This document shows positions 17,053 through 25,969 of a stretch of DNA of 64,000 nucleotides, in pieces. The stretch is from an uncultured Poribacteria bacterium. GTDB taxonomy: Bacteria > Poribacteria > WGA-4E > PCPOR2b. The notes under the pieces are model-generated. The model saw nothing but the letters and a program-made list of their open reading frames with translations, was not told the DNA's origin and searched no databases. A program made the translations under genes and the position numbers. The stretch spans positions 2,947,623 through 3,011,622 of the forward strand of contig OY282444.1 of NCBI GenBank assembly GCA_958296125.1, read 5' to 3'. Each line of letters opens with the position of its first letter. Positions within the stretch are counted from its first letter, which is position 1.

Positions 17053-19155
17053 TCATTTTTCTATTCCTGAATCGGAGAGTGCGTTCAAAAATTCTATCAT
17101 CCATGGAGTGGCAAGGTCCGCATCGATCCGGTTTTGGATGCGGTCCTTCGGGATAGAAAATTGGATCGGTTTTCCCCGAAGAAAACTCTCACCGTATTCT
17201 TCCCATGCATCCTCAACAGGAACAGCTTCCGAAATCACTGTTTGGAGTGATTCCCACCCTTTCCGCCACGCAGCGGCAAAACCATCGTTGATAAGGGTCG
17301 TCTCAACCGGAATCCACGCCTGTCCGTTGACCGTCTTGTAGTAATCGTTGGGCAAGCCTATCTCTTGCGCTTGTTTAACAGAAATATTGCCCAGATCGAA
17401 CGCCATTAACACATGACTTGGTAGTTGAATGAGTGCCGTTTTAATGCCGACCGATTCAAGCAGAGAACAGTAGAGAGCCGTGCTGTCATCACAGTCACCA
17501 AAGGTGGATATATCGTCAGTCCCTGAGCGTGGTCCCATGAGACTCTCTAACATTTCATGGGGATACTTAATCTCATCAATGGTCCCACTTCCCTGCGGTA
17601 TGTTTCGATCCGGCGCATACGATACACCGTGCAGGGTATTAAACAACAGCATGGCGACATACAAGTTTTCTGGCATGTCAGCAGCATCGATCTCCGTCTG
17701 AAATGAGGTGCGAACCTGATCGATAAAGGCTCCAATCGCCGAATCCTTTGTCGAGCTTTCCGAGGAAATGAAACAAGCAAGTTTCGCTACATCATCCAAC
17801 TGGATGGTGTGATTGTCGTGTAACAAAAATGTTACAGGAAAAGTTCGGTAGGCGGAACCCCCGCTCTCAATCACTCGAATCTGTGCCTCGACAGGCTGAC
17901 TTTGAGACAATTCTAGTGCCCGCTGTGATAAGACCAGTCGTTGCATTGGCACGGATTTCCGCGCCGACGGCGGCACATCAATCTCACCAAGAGCAACTTC
18001 CGTGCCTTTTTTGCTGACAAATTCAGGAATAAAGAGTCTGATGTGAACGGTTAGAGGTTTGTTACTCTCGTTTTTAAGCCAAATCCTGCCGATTGAATCC
18101 GCCTTTTTGAGTGAATAGTATCGCTCTCGATCCGCGTCAGTAAATGTGGCAGCGTCCGGTAAGACCTCCGTTTCGATTGCTCGATTCCGTCTGGCATAGT
18201 AGTGGTGAAGAACAGGGTAGAGATCTCTTATACGAACCTCCTCAATGTGCACTGGCAACTTCCGAAAATCGAAGTTGAGTGATAGCCCAACATAGGTTGT
18301 TGGCGGCAACGTCGGAGGAATGAGATAGGCGACGTTAAAATCCATCCATTTATATCTGACACTTCCGCCCAGTGAATAGGTCGGTGGCTCAGATGTATGC
18401 AAATCTTTCTGGAATCCAGCACGGATGGCAAAAATTCGATTCGGCAAAAATTCTGTGCCGAGCTGCAACCGGTCTGTAAGGTCCGCTGAAATCAACCAAT
18501 TCGAGATGGGTCGATACGCGATACCCAATTTGTATGCAGTCGGAAAGACCTTTTCGCTGACATCTGAATCGTGGCGTATCCAGGTGCCAGTGCTCAATCC
18601 CACCCCAGATCCAAAACCGATGAAATCTTGTGCAAGTACCCCCAACTTCCAGTGGGGATGAGGATGGAGCAGAATACCAAAGTCTGTACCCCAACCTGTT
18701 GCTGCCCCTCTCGATCGACCGTCTAGAGAAATTGACCATGTAAAGTATTTCAGATTTGCCCCAAGGGAGAGCCGGGACGAAGGGGCGTAACTATAAGCGA
18801 AGTTGAAACTGCTACGATTCGAGTCAAGTTCTTCGTCTTGAATGCCGATTTGCAACCAATCAATGCCCAACGCCATTTTCTCCGATGTGGGCAAGACCGC
18901 ACTGAGATAGCTTGTTTCTAGCGCATCAAACAATCCAGATGGTGTCCGCTCAAACCCTACGGCATACCTCTCCAAACGGGTCAGTCCAGCGGGATTCCGA
19001 CGCACCGCGTTTTCGTCGTCTGCAACACCGATGAATGCTCCCCCTATACCGATGGCACGGGCACCTGTTGTCGCTCGCTCTTCAACACCGTATATCACGG
19101 TTGCGGCGGATAGCATGAAACATACTAAGAGGCAGCACCGCATTCCGAATATCAT
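17053..19155 (-). CDS. PorV/UPF0164-like outer-membrane barrel fused to a transglutaminase-like domain
   Basis: About 700 residues from ATG 19155. That start is chosen because a signal peptide follows at once (CCLLVCFMLSAATVIYG); an open frame extends to 19233. The first ~320 residues look like a PorV/PorQ or UPF0164-type barrel: ARAIGIGGAFIGVADD, AVRRNPAGLTRL and alternating strands ending YVGLSLNFDFR. A middle segment (about 365-475) looks like an Ig-like periplasmic domain. The last part has the papain/transglutaminase signature GDCDDSTALY (C555), PSHVLMAF (H581) and WIPVETT (E618), an apparently complete triad. Barrel plus transglutaminase-like fusion is unusual. The gene heads a run including FecR-like, CHASE2 kinase and regulator genes. 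Confidence 0.75.
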   Translation of the reverse strand: MIFGMRCCLLVCFMLSAATVIYGVEERATTGARAIGIGGAFIGVADDENAVRRNPAGLTRLERYAVGFERTPSGLFDALETSYLSAVLPTSEKMALGIDWLQIGIQDEELDSNRSSFNFAYSYAPSSRLSLGANLKYFTWSISLDGRSRGAATGWGTDFGILLHPHPHWKLGVLAQDFIGFGSGVGLSTGTWIRHDSDVSEKVFPTAYKLGIAYRPISNWLISADLTDRLQLGTEFLPNRIFAIRAGFQKDLHTSEPPTYSLGGSVRYKWMDFNVAYLIPPTLPPTTYVGLSLNFDFRKLPVHIEEVRIRDLYPVLHHYYARRNRAIETEVLPDAATFTDADRERYYSLKKADSIGRIWLKNESNKPLTVHIRLFIPEFVSKKGTEVALGEIDVPPSARKSVPMQRLVLSQRALELSQSQPVEAQIRVIESGGSAYRTFPVTFLLHDNHTIQLDDVAKLACFISSESSTKDSAIGAFIDQVRTSFQTEIDAADMPENLYVAMLLFNTLHGVSYAPDRNIPQGSGTIDEIKYPHEMLESLMGPRSGTDDISTFGDCDDSTALYCSLLESVGIKTALIQLPSHVLMAFDLGNISVKQAQEIGLPNDYYKTVNGQAWIPVETTLINDGFAAAWRKGWESLQTVISEAVPVEDAWEEYGESFLRGKPIQFSIPKDRIQNRIDADLATPWMIEFLNALSDSGIEK

Positions 19156-19233
19156 GCGAAGTGCACTCAGTTTTGTCAAGGCTATTTCGGTAAGCCATAT
19201 TATTGAAATCATCACCAATCCAAAAGTCGTCAT

Positions 19234-19762
19234 GTGCGTGTGGATAGCCTTGTTGCCATTGATACCTGTTCATCAATTGGATACACTCATTCCAAACAGA
19301 AGCCGAGGCAGCATGAATTTCAGAGAAGATAGACTGCGATTGAATCTTTAACACGCCCGTCCTGACCAGTTTCAAATCTATACTCCTTTCTAATCTTCAA
19401 CATACTGCTTGAGGGCTCTAATGTAACACCACTTGTGGACGCAATGAATTTAGAACTTGTCCAAAGTTGTAGGAGTCGTTTGTTGAGGGCGGGGAATTCT
19501 TCACGAAGAGGGTTAGAAACAAACCCTCAATTCTGTATTGTGTAGAAGGCATTATGCTGCACTTTTAGAAGTATTGCAACCTTTTTTACCAAAACCCTTT
19601 GCCGATCGACGGAGTTTTAGATCGGAAGATTTTGATAAAATGGTAAAGCCACAGTTCGTGTGCAATATGGCAAGCGACACTTGATAATTTCTAACCGCCT
19701 TCGTCGTTTGTCTCGGCTTCCAGAGTCCCGCCCCTCACGTTTTACATTTCACGCTTCATTCC
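19234..19762. other. Intergenic region
   Basis: No gene recognised. A minus-strand open frame across its left edge (19082-19375) overlaps the barrel gene's start and has no known motif. No repeats or terminators stood out. Confidence 0.4.
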
Positions 19763-22700
19763 TTAGTTATTCTGTACCACAACAACTTTCGTCCCCAACG
19801 CTCCCTCCCCTTCAACAGTGACGATGTAAAAATTGCTGACAACTCGTCGATCCTCATCATCACGTCCATCCCACTCGAAAACATGTCCACCGATTGGCAA
19901 AGGTTCTGATTCTCTTAGTAACCGTCGCAATCGTCCGGCTTCATTATAGATTTTAATCGTTATGTCGTCAGGGTGATTTAATTGAAACGAGATCCACGTT
20001 GATTCTCGGCTGGGCGAGAATACGCGCGGCTGGCATGTCAAATCAGAGATGGCTGTCTTCTCATCAGTTTTTATAGCAGGCCTTGTTGTGATAGTGTACC
20101 GTCCGAGCATTGAAACCACTGTTGAGATTGTTCCGCGCTGCGTATCAATTGTCCCACCGATAGGGAGCCATGTTTTGCCATCCCAGCGAGTGATTGTCAA
20201 GGTTTCTTTTATTTTGGAGCGCGAGAGTGCTGCAGCTTCGATGAAAAATTGGATGGTTGCCGGTTTCAACCGGTATAGCCGCAGCCCTTCAGGTGCAAAA
20301 TCGTAAGCCTGAAACGAGATAGGGGCAGCAGAGGGCGTTGATTCCTCTGCTGCCGGGTTTACTGTCACGATGGTTGTCCGTGGCAAGCTGTTGGACGGAA
20401 AGGTGATTTTGGCGCGATTGTCATGGCTCTTCACCACGCCACCAGCTTCGCTATTCACGCTCGAATTGAAGAATATATGCACTTGGTCAAATTCTTTATG
20501 TCCCGCCGTATCTTCCACGATCAACCGCAGCGTGTGTAGCCCCGATAAATTCGGCGCATCCCATAACGCCAATATATCGCGGGTAACAGGGTTTGAAAAC
20601 GCCGGCGGTTTGGAGATAGGCAACCAAGTATCAGGAGATTCTCCGAGTCCGTATTCAATGATATATTCCTTGAAATTTCGGTCATCTGCGGTGCCGCGGA
20701 TCTCAATTTTCTGCGGCACTTGTTCGTTCTCAGCGGGAGAAAGGATTTCGACTTGAGGGCGGACCCTATCAACTTCAATTGTGACCGATGTGGCGGCAAT
20801 ATGTTGCTTATCGAAACCGCCATTCGGAGTATCCCGCGCCACCAACTCTATCGTGTACAAACCAGCCGCGACTGTCCGTGTATCCCAACGATAAAGCGTG
20901 TTTCCTATGACGTGCACCGTTGAAGTGAAAGAGAGCAAGGGCTCACCTGAAACTGAATTACCGGGAAAGATACGAATCTGGTAATCCAGAAAATCTGTTG
21001 CATCCGTCGCAGTGCCTTTGATTTCATAAATGTCGCCAATCACAGCGTTTTCTTTGGGCGCGGTGATATTCACGTTCGGGTCGAGGGAATCAACCACAAA
21101 TTCCGCGCTTGCCCCCGTCATATCCTGATTACCCTCCCGATCAATAGTATAAACTGTAAAGCGGTGTGGTCCCTCTGTGAGACCTGACAATAGTACGCTA
21201 TTAGCGACACCGCCCTCATCGTCGGTGGGGATCAGGGGTCCGTCGTCAAGCGTGTAGCGATAACGCAGTTCCCCCGCTGGGGTGCTAGCATCACCGCCTT
21301 CAAACTTAAAGGCAAGACTTGTCTCCCCGACAACTTCACCGTTTTTCGGACCCTCAGTGATAATTCTCGTGCGAGGCGGAGCCTGCTCCGGACTGAAGAT
21401 GCTTAACCCACCATTACCCCTACTACCAAACCAGAGCACCCCGCCGACTTCGGCGATGGCAGAGATGTTGTTACTATTGAGCCCATCGCTTGCAGTCAGT
21501 GTTCGTTCAAACCGGTCATTTCGGAACAAGCTAACACCATCTGCGGTTCCAATCCAGATCCGATTGTCTTGATCGCGGTAAAGTGCCTGTACACGGTTAT
21601 CTGCTAATCCATCGGTGGTTGTCAGTGAAGTCGTGAGATTTAACGTCTCTTTGTCGAAAATCTGAATACCGGTGTCTGTTCCAACCCAGATTTCACCGCT
21701 AGCAACTTCTAAAATCGCGTGAATCGAGAATGGTTCAGGCAGGCTGTAGAGCTTGTTCAACTTGAACCCGTCGTAAACCCACAGATCGCTACCACCTTCT
21801 TCGTTTCCAACAGTGCCGAAATAGATTCGTCCTCGCGAGGCTGCGGACATAACGACGATCGTCCGGTCAATCTCCAGAAATTGATTTCTTTCCCATTGCT
21901 CCCCGTCATAACGGTCTAAACCGGGGAGGTCATCTGTCGGCAAAAACCCCGTTCCAGCCCAAACATCGCCACCTGAATCAACAACAATAGATTGAACACT
22001 ATTGACGTTAATATCTGGAATCCGAAAAACTTCCCATGATACTCCATCGAAAACGCCGATGCCGGTGTTTGTTCCAACCCAGATTCGCCCCCGAAGATCT
22101 TCGGCTAACGTGCGAATCTCATTTCCCGGTGTCCCGCGGACCAGCTCAACCCCATTCCGCGTATAGAGGCTCAATCCATTGCGCGTTCCGACCCAAAGCC
22201 GACTCTGTCGATCTTTCAACATCGCTGTCACACTATTGTGACTCAATCCGTTATCTGTGGTGACTGATTTCCACGATCGATCTGAAAAATTGACCCCATT
22301 ATCGCGTGTCCCAACCCAGATCTCGCCGGTTCGTGTTTCAAACAGGGCTTGAATATTGTTACTTGCCAAACCATTTGCTCTCGTCAGATGACGCCAACGC
22401 CCTACATCGCGGAGCGCCGCGGGGGAGAATTGTGCCGGTAAGCGAAATTGGCTGATGCCGGCGGTGGTTCCAATCCAGATCGTTGCCTCCTGATCACTCA
22501 TTATATATTGCACATTGTTCCCAATTAGAAGTCCATCCTGTGTTGTTACAACATGCCAAGTTGAACCGTCGTAAACCGCCGCGCCAGCTGTTGTACCGAT
22601 CCAGAGATTGCCGAGCCGGCCTTCCAAAATTGTCTGCACATCACCATTCGGTAAGCCATCGTTCACACTAAAAATTTCCCACTCTACACCATTGAAACGG

Positions 22701-23389
22701 CTGATAAGGTTTCCACTCTGAAGGCGATTGCTCTGTGAAAGTCCAAACCAGAGGTCCCCTCCCTCATCTTCATAGATGACCTGTACGCCTTGATCGAGTT
22801 GTCCGATTTCTGCGTCAGCCACGGAGTGCCAAACTGCGCCATCAAACCGGTTGACACCGAGCGGGGTGCCGATCCAGATTTCACCATTTTGACGCTGGAT
22901 CATCGTCAAAACACGCGCGCCGATACCGATCAATCCCATTTGTTGGTTATAATGTTGTAGCCAGTTAACCTGCCCACGTGAACGATCCCATACCCCTCGA
23001 TAAACCCCTGCATCCGTTGCAACCCAGATGAAGCCTGCAAGGTCTTCAAAAACCTTGAAAACATCAGCCCCTTGGGGCCCTCCGTTCGACCTACCGGCTT
23101 CGCGCCAGAAACCGTCCAAACGGCTCAATCCCTTGTCTGTTCCCAACCAGATTTGCCCGAATCGATCCTCAGTGATGGTTCTAACATTGTTGCTGCTAAG
23201 ATCGTCGCCGATTCGTGTGAAATTTCGCCATTGGAAGTTTTGCTGGGCAAATATGGTGTCGGGTGTCAGAGAGGTGAGAATAAGGAAGAGGGCGAAAGGT
23301 GAAAGGTGAAACGGGAATCGAAAATTATATTTGGAAAATAGGGTGATGCGGAAATGAAGAAATCGAAAAAAATAGAGAAATGCGCTCAT
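19763..23389 (-). CDS. Very large secreted two-component-regulator-propeller protein
   Basis: About 1,208 residues from ATG 23389 (a TTG at 23404 is an alternative). A basic N-terminus and a hydrophobic stretch (FALFLILTSLTPDTIFA) act as a signal. Some 14 Reg_prop repeats follow, each like NVRTITEDRFGQIWLGTDKG, SRLDG and NGLxxNxVxAL, forming two seven-bladed propellers. After about residue 690 come Ig-like domains with VDSLDPNVNITAPKENAVIG and RPQVEILSPAENEQV. A ZU5-like or beta-sandwich segment follows, then a FlgD-Ig-like end, TIKIYNEAGRLRRLLRES and FEWDGRDDEDRRV. Such propellers normally form the sensor half of hybrid kinases; here there is no kinase, so it is a stand-alone exported sensor or adhesin-like protein. 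The ligand is unknown. Confidence 0.8.
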   Translation of the reverse strand: MSAFLYFFRFLHFRITLFSKYNFRFPFHLSPFALFLILTSLTPDTIFAQQNFQWRNFTRIGDDLSSNNVRTITEDRFGQIWLGTDKGLSRLDGFWREAGRSNGGPQGADVFKVFEDLAGFIWVATDAGVYRGVWDRSRGQVNWLQHYNQQMGLIGIGARVLTMIQRQNGEIWIGTPLGVNRFDGAVWHSVADAEIGQLDQGVQVIYEDEGGDLWFGLSQSNRLQSGNLISRFNGVEWEIFSVNDGLPNGDVQTILEGRLGNLWIGTTAGAAVYDGSTWHVVTTQDGLLIGNNVQYIMSDQEATIWIGTTAGISQFRLPAQFSPAALRDVGRWRHLTRANGLASNNIQALFETRTGEIWVGTRDNGVNFSDRSWKSVTTDNGLSHNSVTAMLKDRQSRLWVGTRNGLSLYTRNGVELVRGTPGNEIRTLAEDLRGRIWVGTNTGIGVFDGVSWEVFRIPDINVNSVQSIVVDSGGDVWAGTGFLPTDDLPGLDRYDGEQWERNQFLEIDRTIVVMSAASRGRIYFGTVGNEEGGSDLWVYDGFKLNKLYSLPEPFSIHAILEVASGEIWVGTDTGIQIFDKETLNLTTSLTTTDGLADNRVQALYRDQDNRIWIGTADGVSLFRNDRFERTLTASDGLNSNNISAIAEVGGVLWFGSRGNGGLSIFSPEQAPPRTRIITEGPKNGEVVGETSLAFKFEGGDASTPAGELRYRYTLDDGPLIPTDDEGGVANSVLLSGLTEGPHRFTVYTIDREGNQDMTGASAEFVVDSLDPNVNITAPKENAVIGDIYEIKGTATDATDFLDYQIRIFPGNSVSGEPLLSFTSTVHVIGNTLYRWDTRTVAAGLYTIELVARDTPNGGFDKQHIAATSVTIEVDRVRPQVEILSPAENEQVPQKIEIRGTADDRNFKEYIIEYGLGESPDTWLPISKPPAFSNPVTRDILALWDAPNLSGLHTLRLIVEDTAGHKEFDQVHIFFNSSVNSEAGGVVKSHDNRAKITFPSNSLPRTTIVTVNPAAEESTPSAAPISFQAYDFAPEGLRLYRLKPATIQFFIEAAALSRSKIKETLTITRWDGKTWLPIGGTIDTQRGTISTVVSMLGRYTITTRPAIKTDEKTAISDLTCQPRVFSPSRESTWISFQLNHPDDITIKIYNEAGRLRRLLRESEPLPIGGHVFEWDGRDDEDRRVVSNFYIVTVEGEGALGTKVVVVQNN

Positions 23390-23475
23390 GGTGTAGATGT
23401 CCAAATTAACAACTCTAATTGCTTTGTAAGCAATAAAGAACGAGGCTCGTTTTTCATTGAGCGGCTACGCCCTTC

Positions 23476-25797
23476 CTATTTGTTGACGATTATTTTCCGG
23501 GTTGCATGGAAGGACGCTGTGGAGAGTGTGTAGAAATAAATTCCGCTGGCAACAGCTTCACCATATACATTTGTCCCGTCCCAGTATGCCGCGTCTGCTC
23601 GATTCAGATAACGTCCGGGCATCAGGTGTCCCAAGTCAAGCTGACGAACAAGTGTTCCGGCAGCATCGTAAATTTGGATAGTGACCTGGCCGGCTGAAGC
23701 GAGGTGGAAGGGAATCCACGTCTCCGGGTTGAATGGGTTAGGATAGTTTTGCAGCAACAGATTGTACGCCGGAACCGATGGGAAAAGAAGGTGTCGCAAA
23801 ACCTGTCTAGTCCGAATAAACTCCGGGGAATCTTCAGGCGTGAACAGGAGCTCGCGGTAAATCAAGTCAAGCTGCTTGTGCATCGTTGGTGAGATTAAGC
23901 GCAGGGATTGACCGGAGGCTTGGGGAGCGGCGGGGGTTCCATTAATCTTATAAGATTCACCGAAATGTGAACCGACCAGCGTAAAATCATCGAGATCGAC
24001 AACGTTGTCACCGTTGACATCTGGATAGACCTCCAAATCTGTCGGGATTGGCTGCCCTAAGTATCGCCCGACGATGCTGAGATCCAGAATATTCACAACC
24101 CCATCAAGGTTGACATCCCAGGGTCGGACTGGTGCTTCGACAATTATTTTGATTTCGTGAATTTCACAATCGATCCGCTCCTGATTTGAATCAACAAGAA
24201 TAAGATTTTGTAATTGAATCTTGCTCGATCCGATAGATTTCGCCCGAAACGAGGCACCTAACATGATGCCGCTACCAGTTACTCCGCTCGCTCCGGTTTT
24301 GGCAGCGATAACATCTTTGTATATCCCATTTATCCGGTCTGGCGGCTCCGTCGGCCGGTGCCCAATTCCGGATTCTCCAAAGATATTTCGGAACTTGGTG
24401 ACAGTCACAAATGTAAGAACATCAGGGTTGGTCCATCGCAGATCGAACTCAAACCCTCTCAAGTCGACAACGGACTCGACAAAAACATCAACGGCAAATT
24501 CCTCTCCTAGGTTGACCCGTCGAACCGGCGTTACTATCCTGACCACGCAACTTGGAACTTGGAAACCCCGGACTTCAGACCACTTACTGACCCCACCAAA
24601 GCTGCCGGTACGAACACGCCACCAATAGCCGGAGATATTGTCCTCAACCTCAAAGGACAATTCGTTGGCAGTAACAGTCGTAAACAGCGTGTTCGCTGCG
24701 ATAAAATTTGAATCGCTAGAGATTTTGACATCATAGTAGACTGAACTTTCAACGGCTTCCCATTTCAAGTTGACTTGCGGGGGTTTGATGAGCACCCCTC
24801 TTTGTGGTTCAAGGAGCACCGGCCTTAGATGGCTCGAATTCCAGATAGTAATGGTTCCGGCAGCCGCCCCCGCGACTGCGAGTTGGGGGCGAGTCTGGTT
24901 GAAAGACAGATCATGTATGATTTGCGTATCGAAAGATTGAAGTTCAGAACGGGTGACGACCTCCCACAGTTTAAGGGTATTGTCAGTCGGTGAATCTAGC
25001 AGACCAACGGCAAGGATTCGCCCGTTTGGATTAAAGCGAACTAACATAACTTGGCGGTCATAGGTTGCGAACAACTCCGTTTCCTCAATAGCAGCCCCCG
25101 GTTCTGCTGGATTGATGTTCCAGAGTCGGACAGTTCCATCCCTGGCTCCGGACGCGATGCGGTTGCCATCGGGATGGAACGCAACAGAAAGAACCCCTTT
25201 GATATGTCCAGTCAAGCTATGGAGTTGCGACCCGTCTGAGGCATCCCAAAGGCGAACAGTGCCGTCTTCTGACCCGGAAACGATTATGCGGCCATCTGGG
25301 CTGAATGCAACCGACCAGACAACATCTGTATGCCCTTCAAAGGTCGCCAGAAGTTCACCGGTGTCGGCTTTCCACAGCTTGAGCGTTCGATCTCGCGAGC
25401 CAGAAACGATGCGCGTTCCGTCGGGATTAAAATCCACAGACGTGACTTGTCCAGCGTGCCCTTTGAATGCACGAATTTCTTGTTGCGCCGATACATTCCA
25501 CAATCGCACCGTCCCATCAACAGAGGCAGATGCTAGATTGCCGTTGGGCCGAAAAGCGAGGTCTTTGATTTTGCCTGTGTGTCCAGTGAGAGTGTAAATC
25601 GGCTTATCGGCACCGGCCTCCCAAATGAGAATTTCATTCGCACCGCCGGAGGCGAGCCACCTCCCATTGAGGCTGAACGCAACTGCAAGAGCGCGTCCGG
25701 TGTGTCCGAACAGAAATTGGTGAGGGAATTCGGCATAACCGTTTACGCATAAAAGAACAGCGAGAAAGATTGGAAACAGTGAAACCAGGCGTTTCAT
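23476..25797 (-). CDS. Secreted WD40, cohesin-like and dockerin-like protein with sorting tail
   Basis: About 773 residues from ATG 25797, preceded by GGGGGA. A signal peptide (LFPIFLAVLLCVNGYAEF) leads into six or seven WD40 repeats (HTGRALAVAFSLNGRWLASG, GTVRLWNV and so on). A fibronectin-like segment follows (PPQVNLKWEAVESSVYYDV), then a cohesin-like domain (GEEFAVDVFVESVVDLRGF, FEFDLRW). Next are dockerin-like repeats with calcium-type loops DVNLDGVVNILDLSIVG and DVNGDNVVDLDDFTLVG. The end is NYPNPFNPETWIPFHL, IYDAAGTLVRQLDLG and SGIYFYTLST, shared with the FG-GAP protein at 5485-7122. Cohesin-like and dockerin-like modules in one chain suggest assembly of surface complexes; this is inference. 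Confidence 0.85.
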   Translation of the reverse strand: MKRLVSLFPIFLAVLLCVNGYAEFPHQFLFGHTGRALAVAFSLNGRWLASGGANEILIWEAGADKPIYTLTGHTGKIKDLAFRPNGNLASASVDGTVRLWNVSAQQEIRAFKGHAGQVTSVDFNPDGTRIVSGSRDRTLKLWKADTGELLATFEGHTDVVWSVAFSPDGRIIVSGSEDGTVRLWDASDGSQLHSLTGHIKGVLSVAFHPDGNRIASGARDGTVRLWNINPAEPGAAIEETELFATYDRQVMLVRFNPNGRILAVGLLDSPTDNTLKLWEVVTRSELQSFDTQIIHDLSFNQTRPQLAVAGAAAGTITIWNSSHLRPVLLEPQRGVLIKPPQVNLKWEAVESSVYYDVKISSDSNFIAANTLFTTVTANELSFEVEDNISGYWWRVRTGSFGGVSKWSEVRGFQVPSCVVRIVTPVRRVNLGEEFAVDVFVESVVDLRGFEFDLRWTNPDVLTFVTVTKFRNIFGESGIGHRPTEPPDRINGIYKDVIAAKTGASGVTGSGIMLGASFRAKSIGSSKIQLQNLILVDSNQERIDCEIHEIKIIVEAPVRPWDVNLDGVVNILDLSIVGRYLGQPIPTDLEVYPDVNGDNVVDLDDFTLVGSHFGESYKINGTPAAPQASGQSLRLISPTMHKQLDLIYRELLFTPEDSPEFIRTRQVLRHLLFPSVPAYNLLLQNYPNPFNPETWIPFHLASAGQVTIQIYDAAGTLVRQLDLGHLMPGRYLNRADAAYWDGTNVYGEAVASGIYFYTLSTASFHATRKIIVNK

Positions 25798-25969
25798 AGT
25801 ATCCCCCGGAAACGTCAAATGTAAAAATACGGTTTTTAAGGGAAGCATAATTTATGCCAACACAAATTGTTAACCGTAAAAATGCGCCGAGGAGGTATCA
25901 GGAATTTGTCAGTCTGAGAGGCTATCCGTCGTTTTGAACGTGACAGTGTACCGGGTTTCACATTTCATG

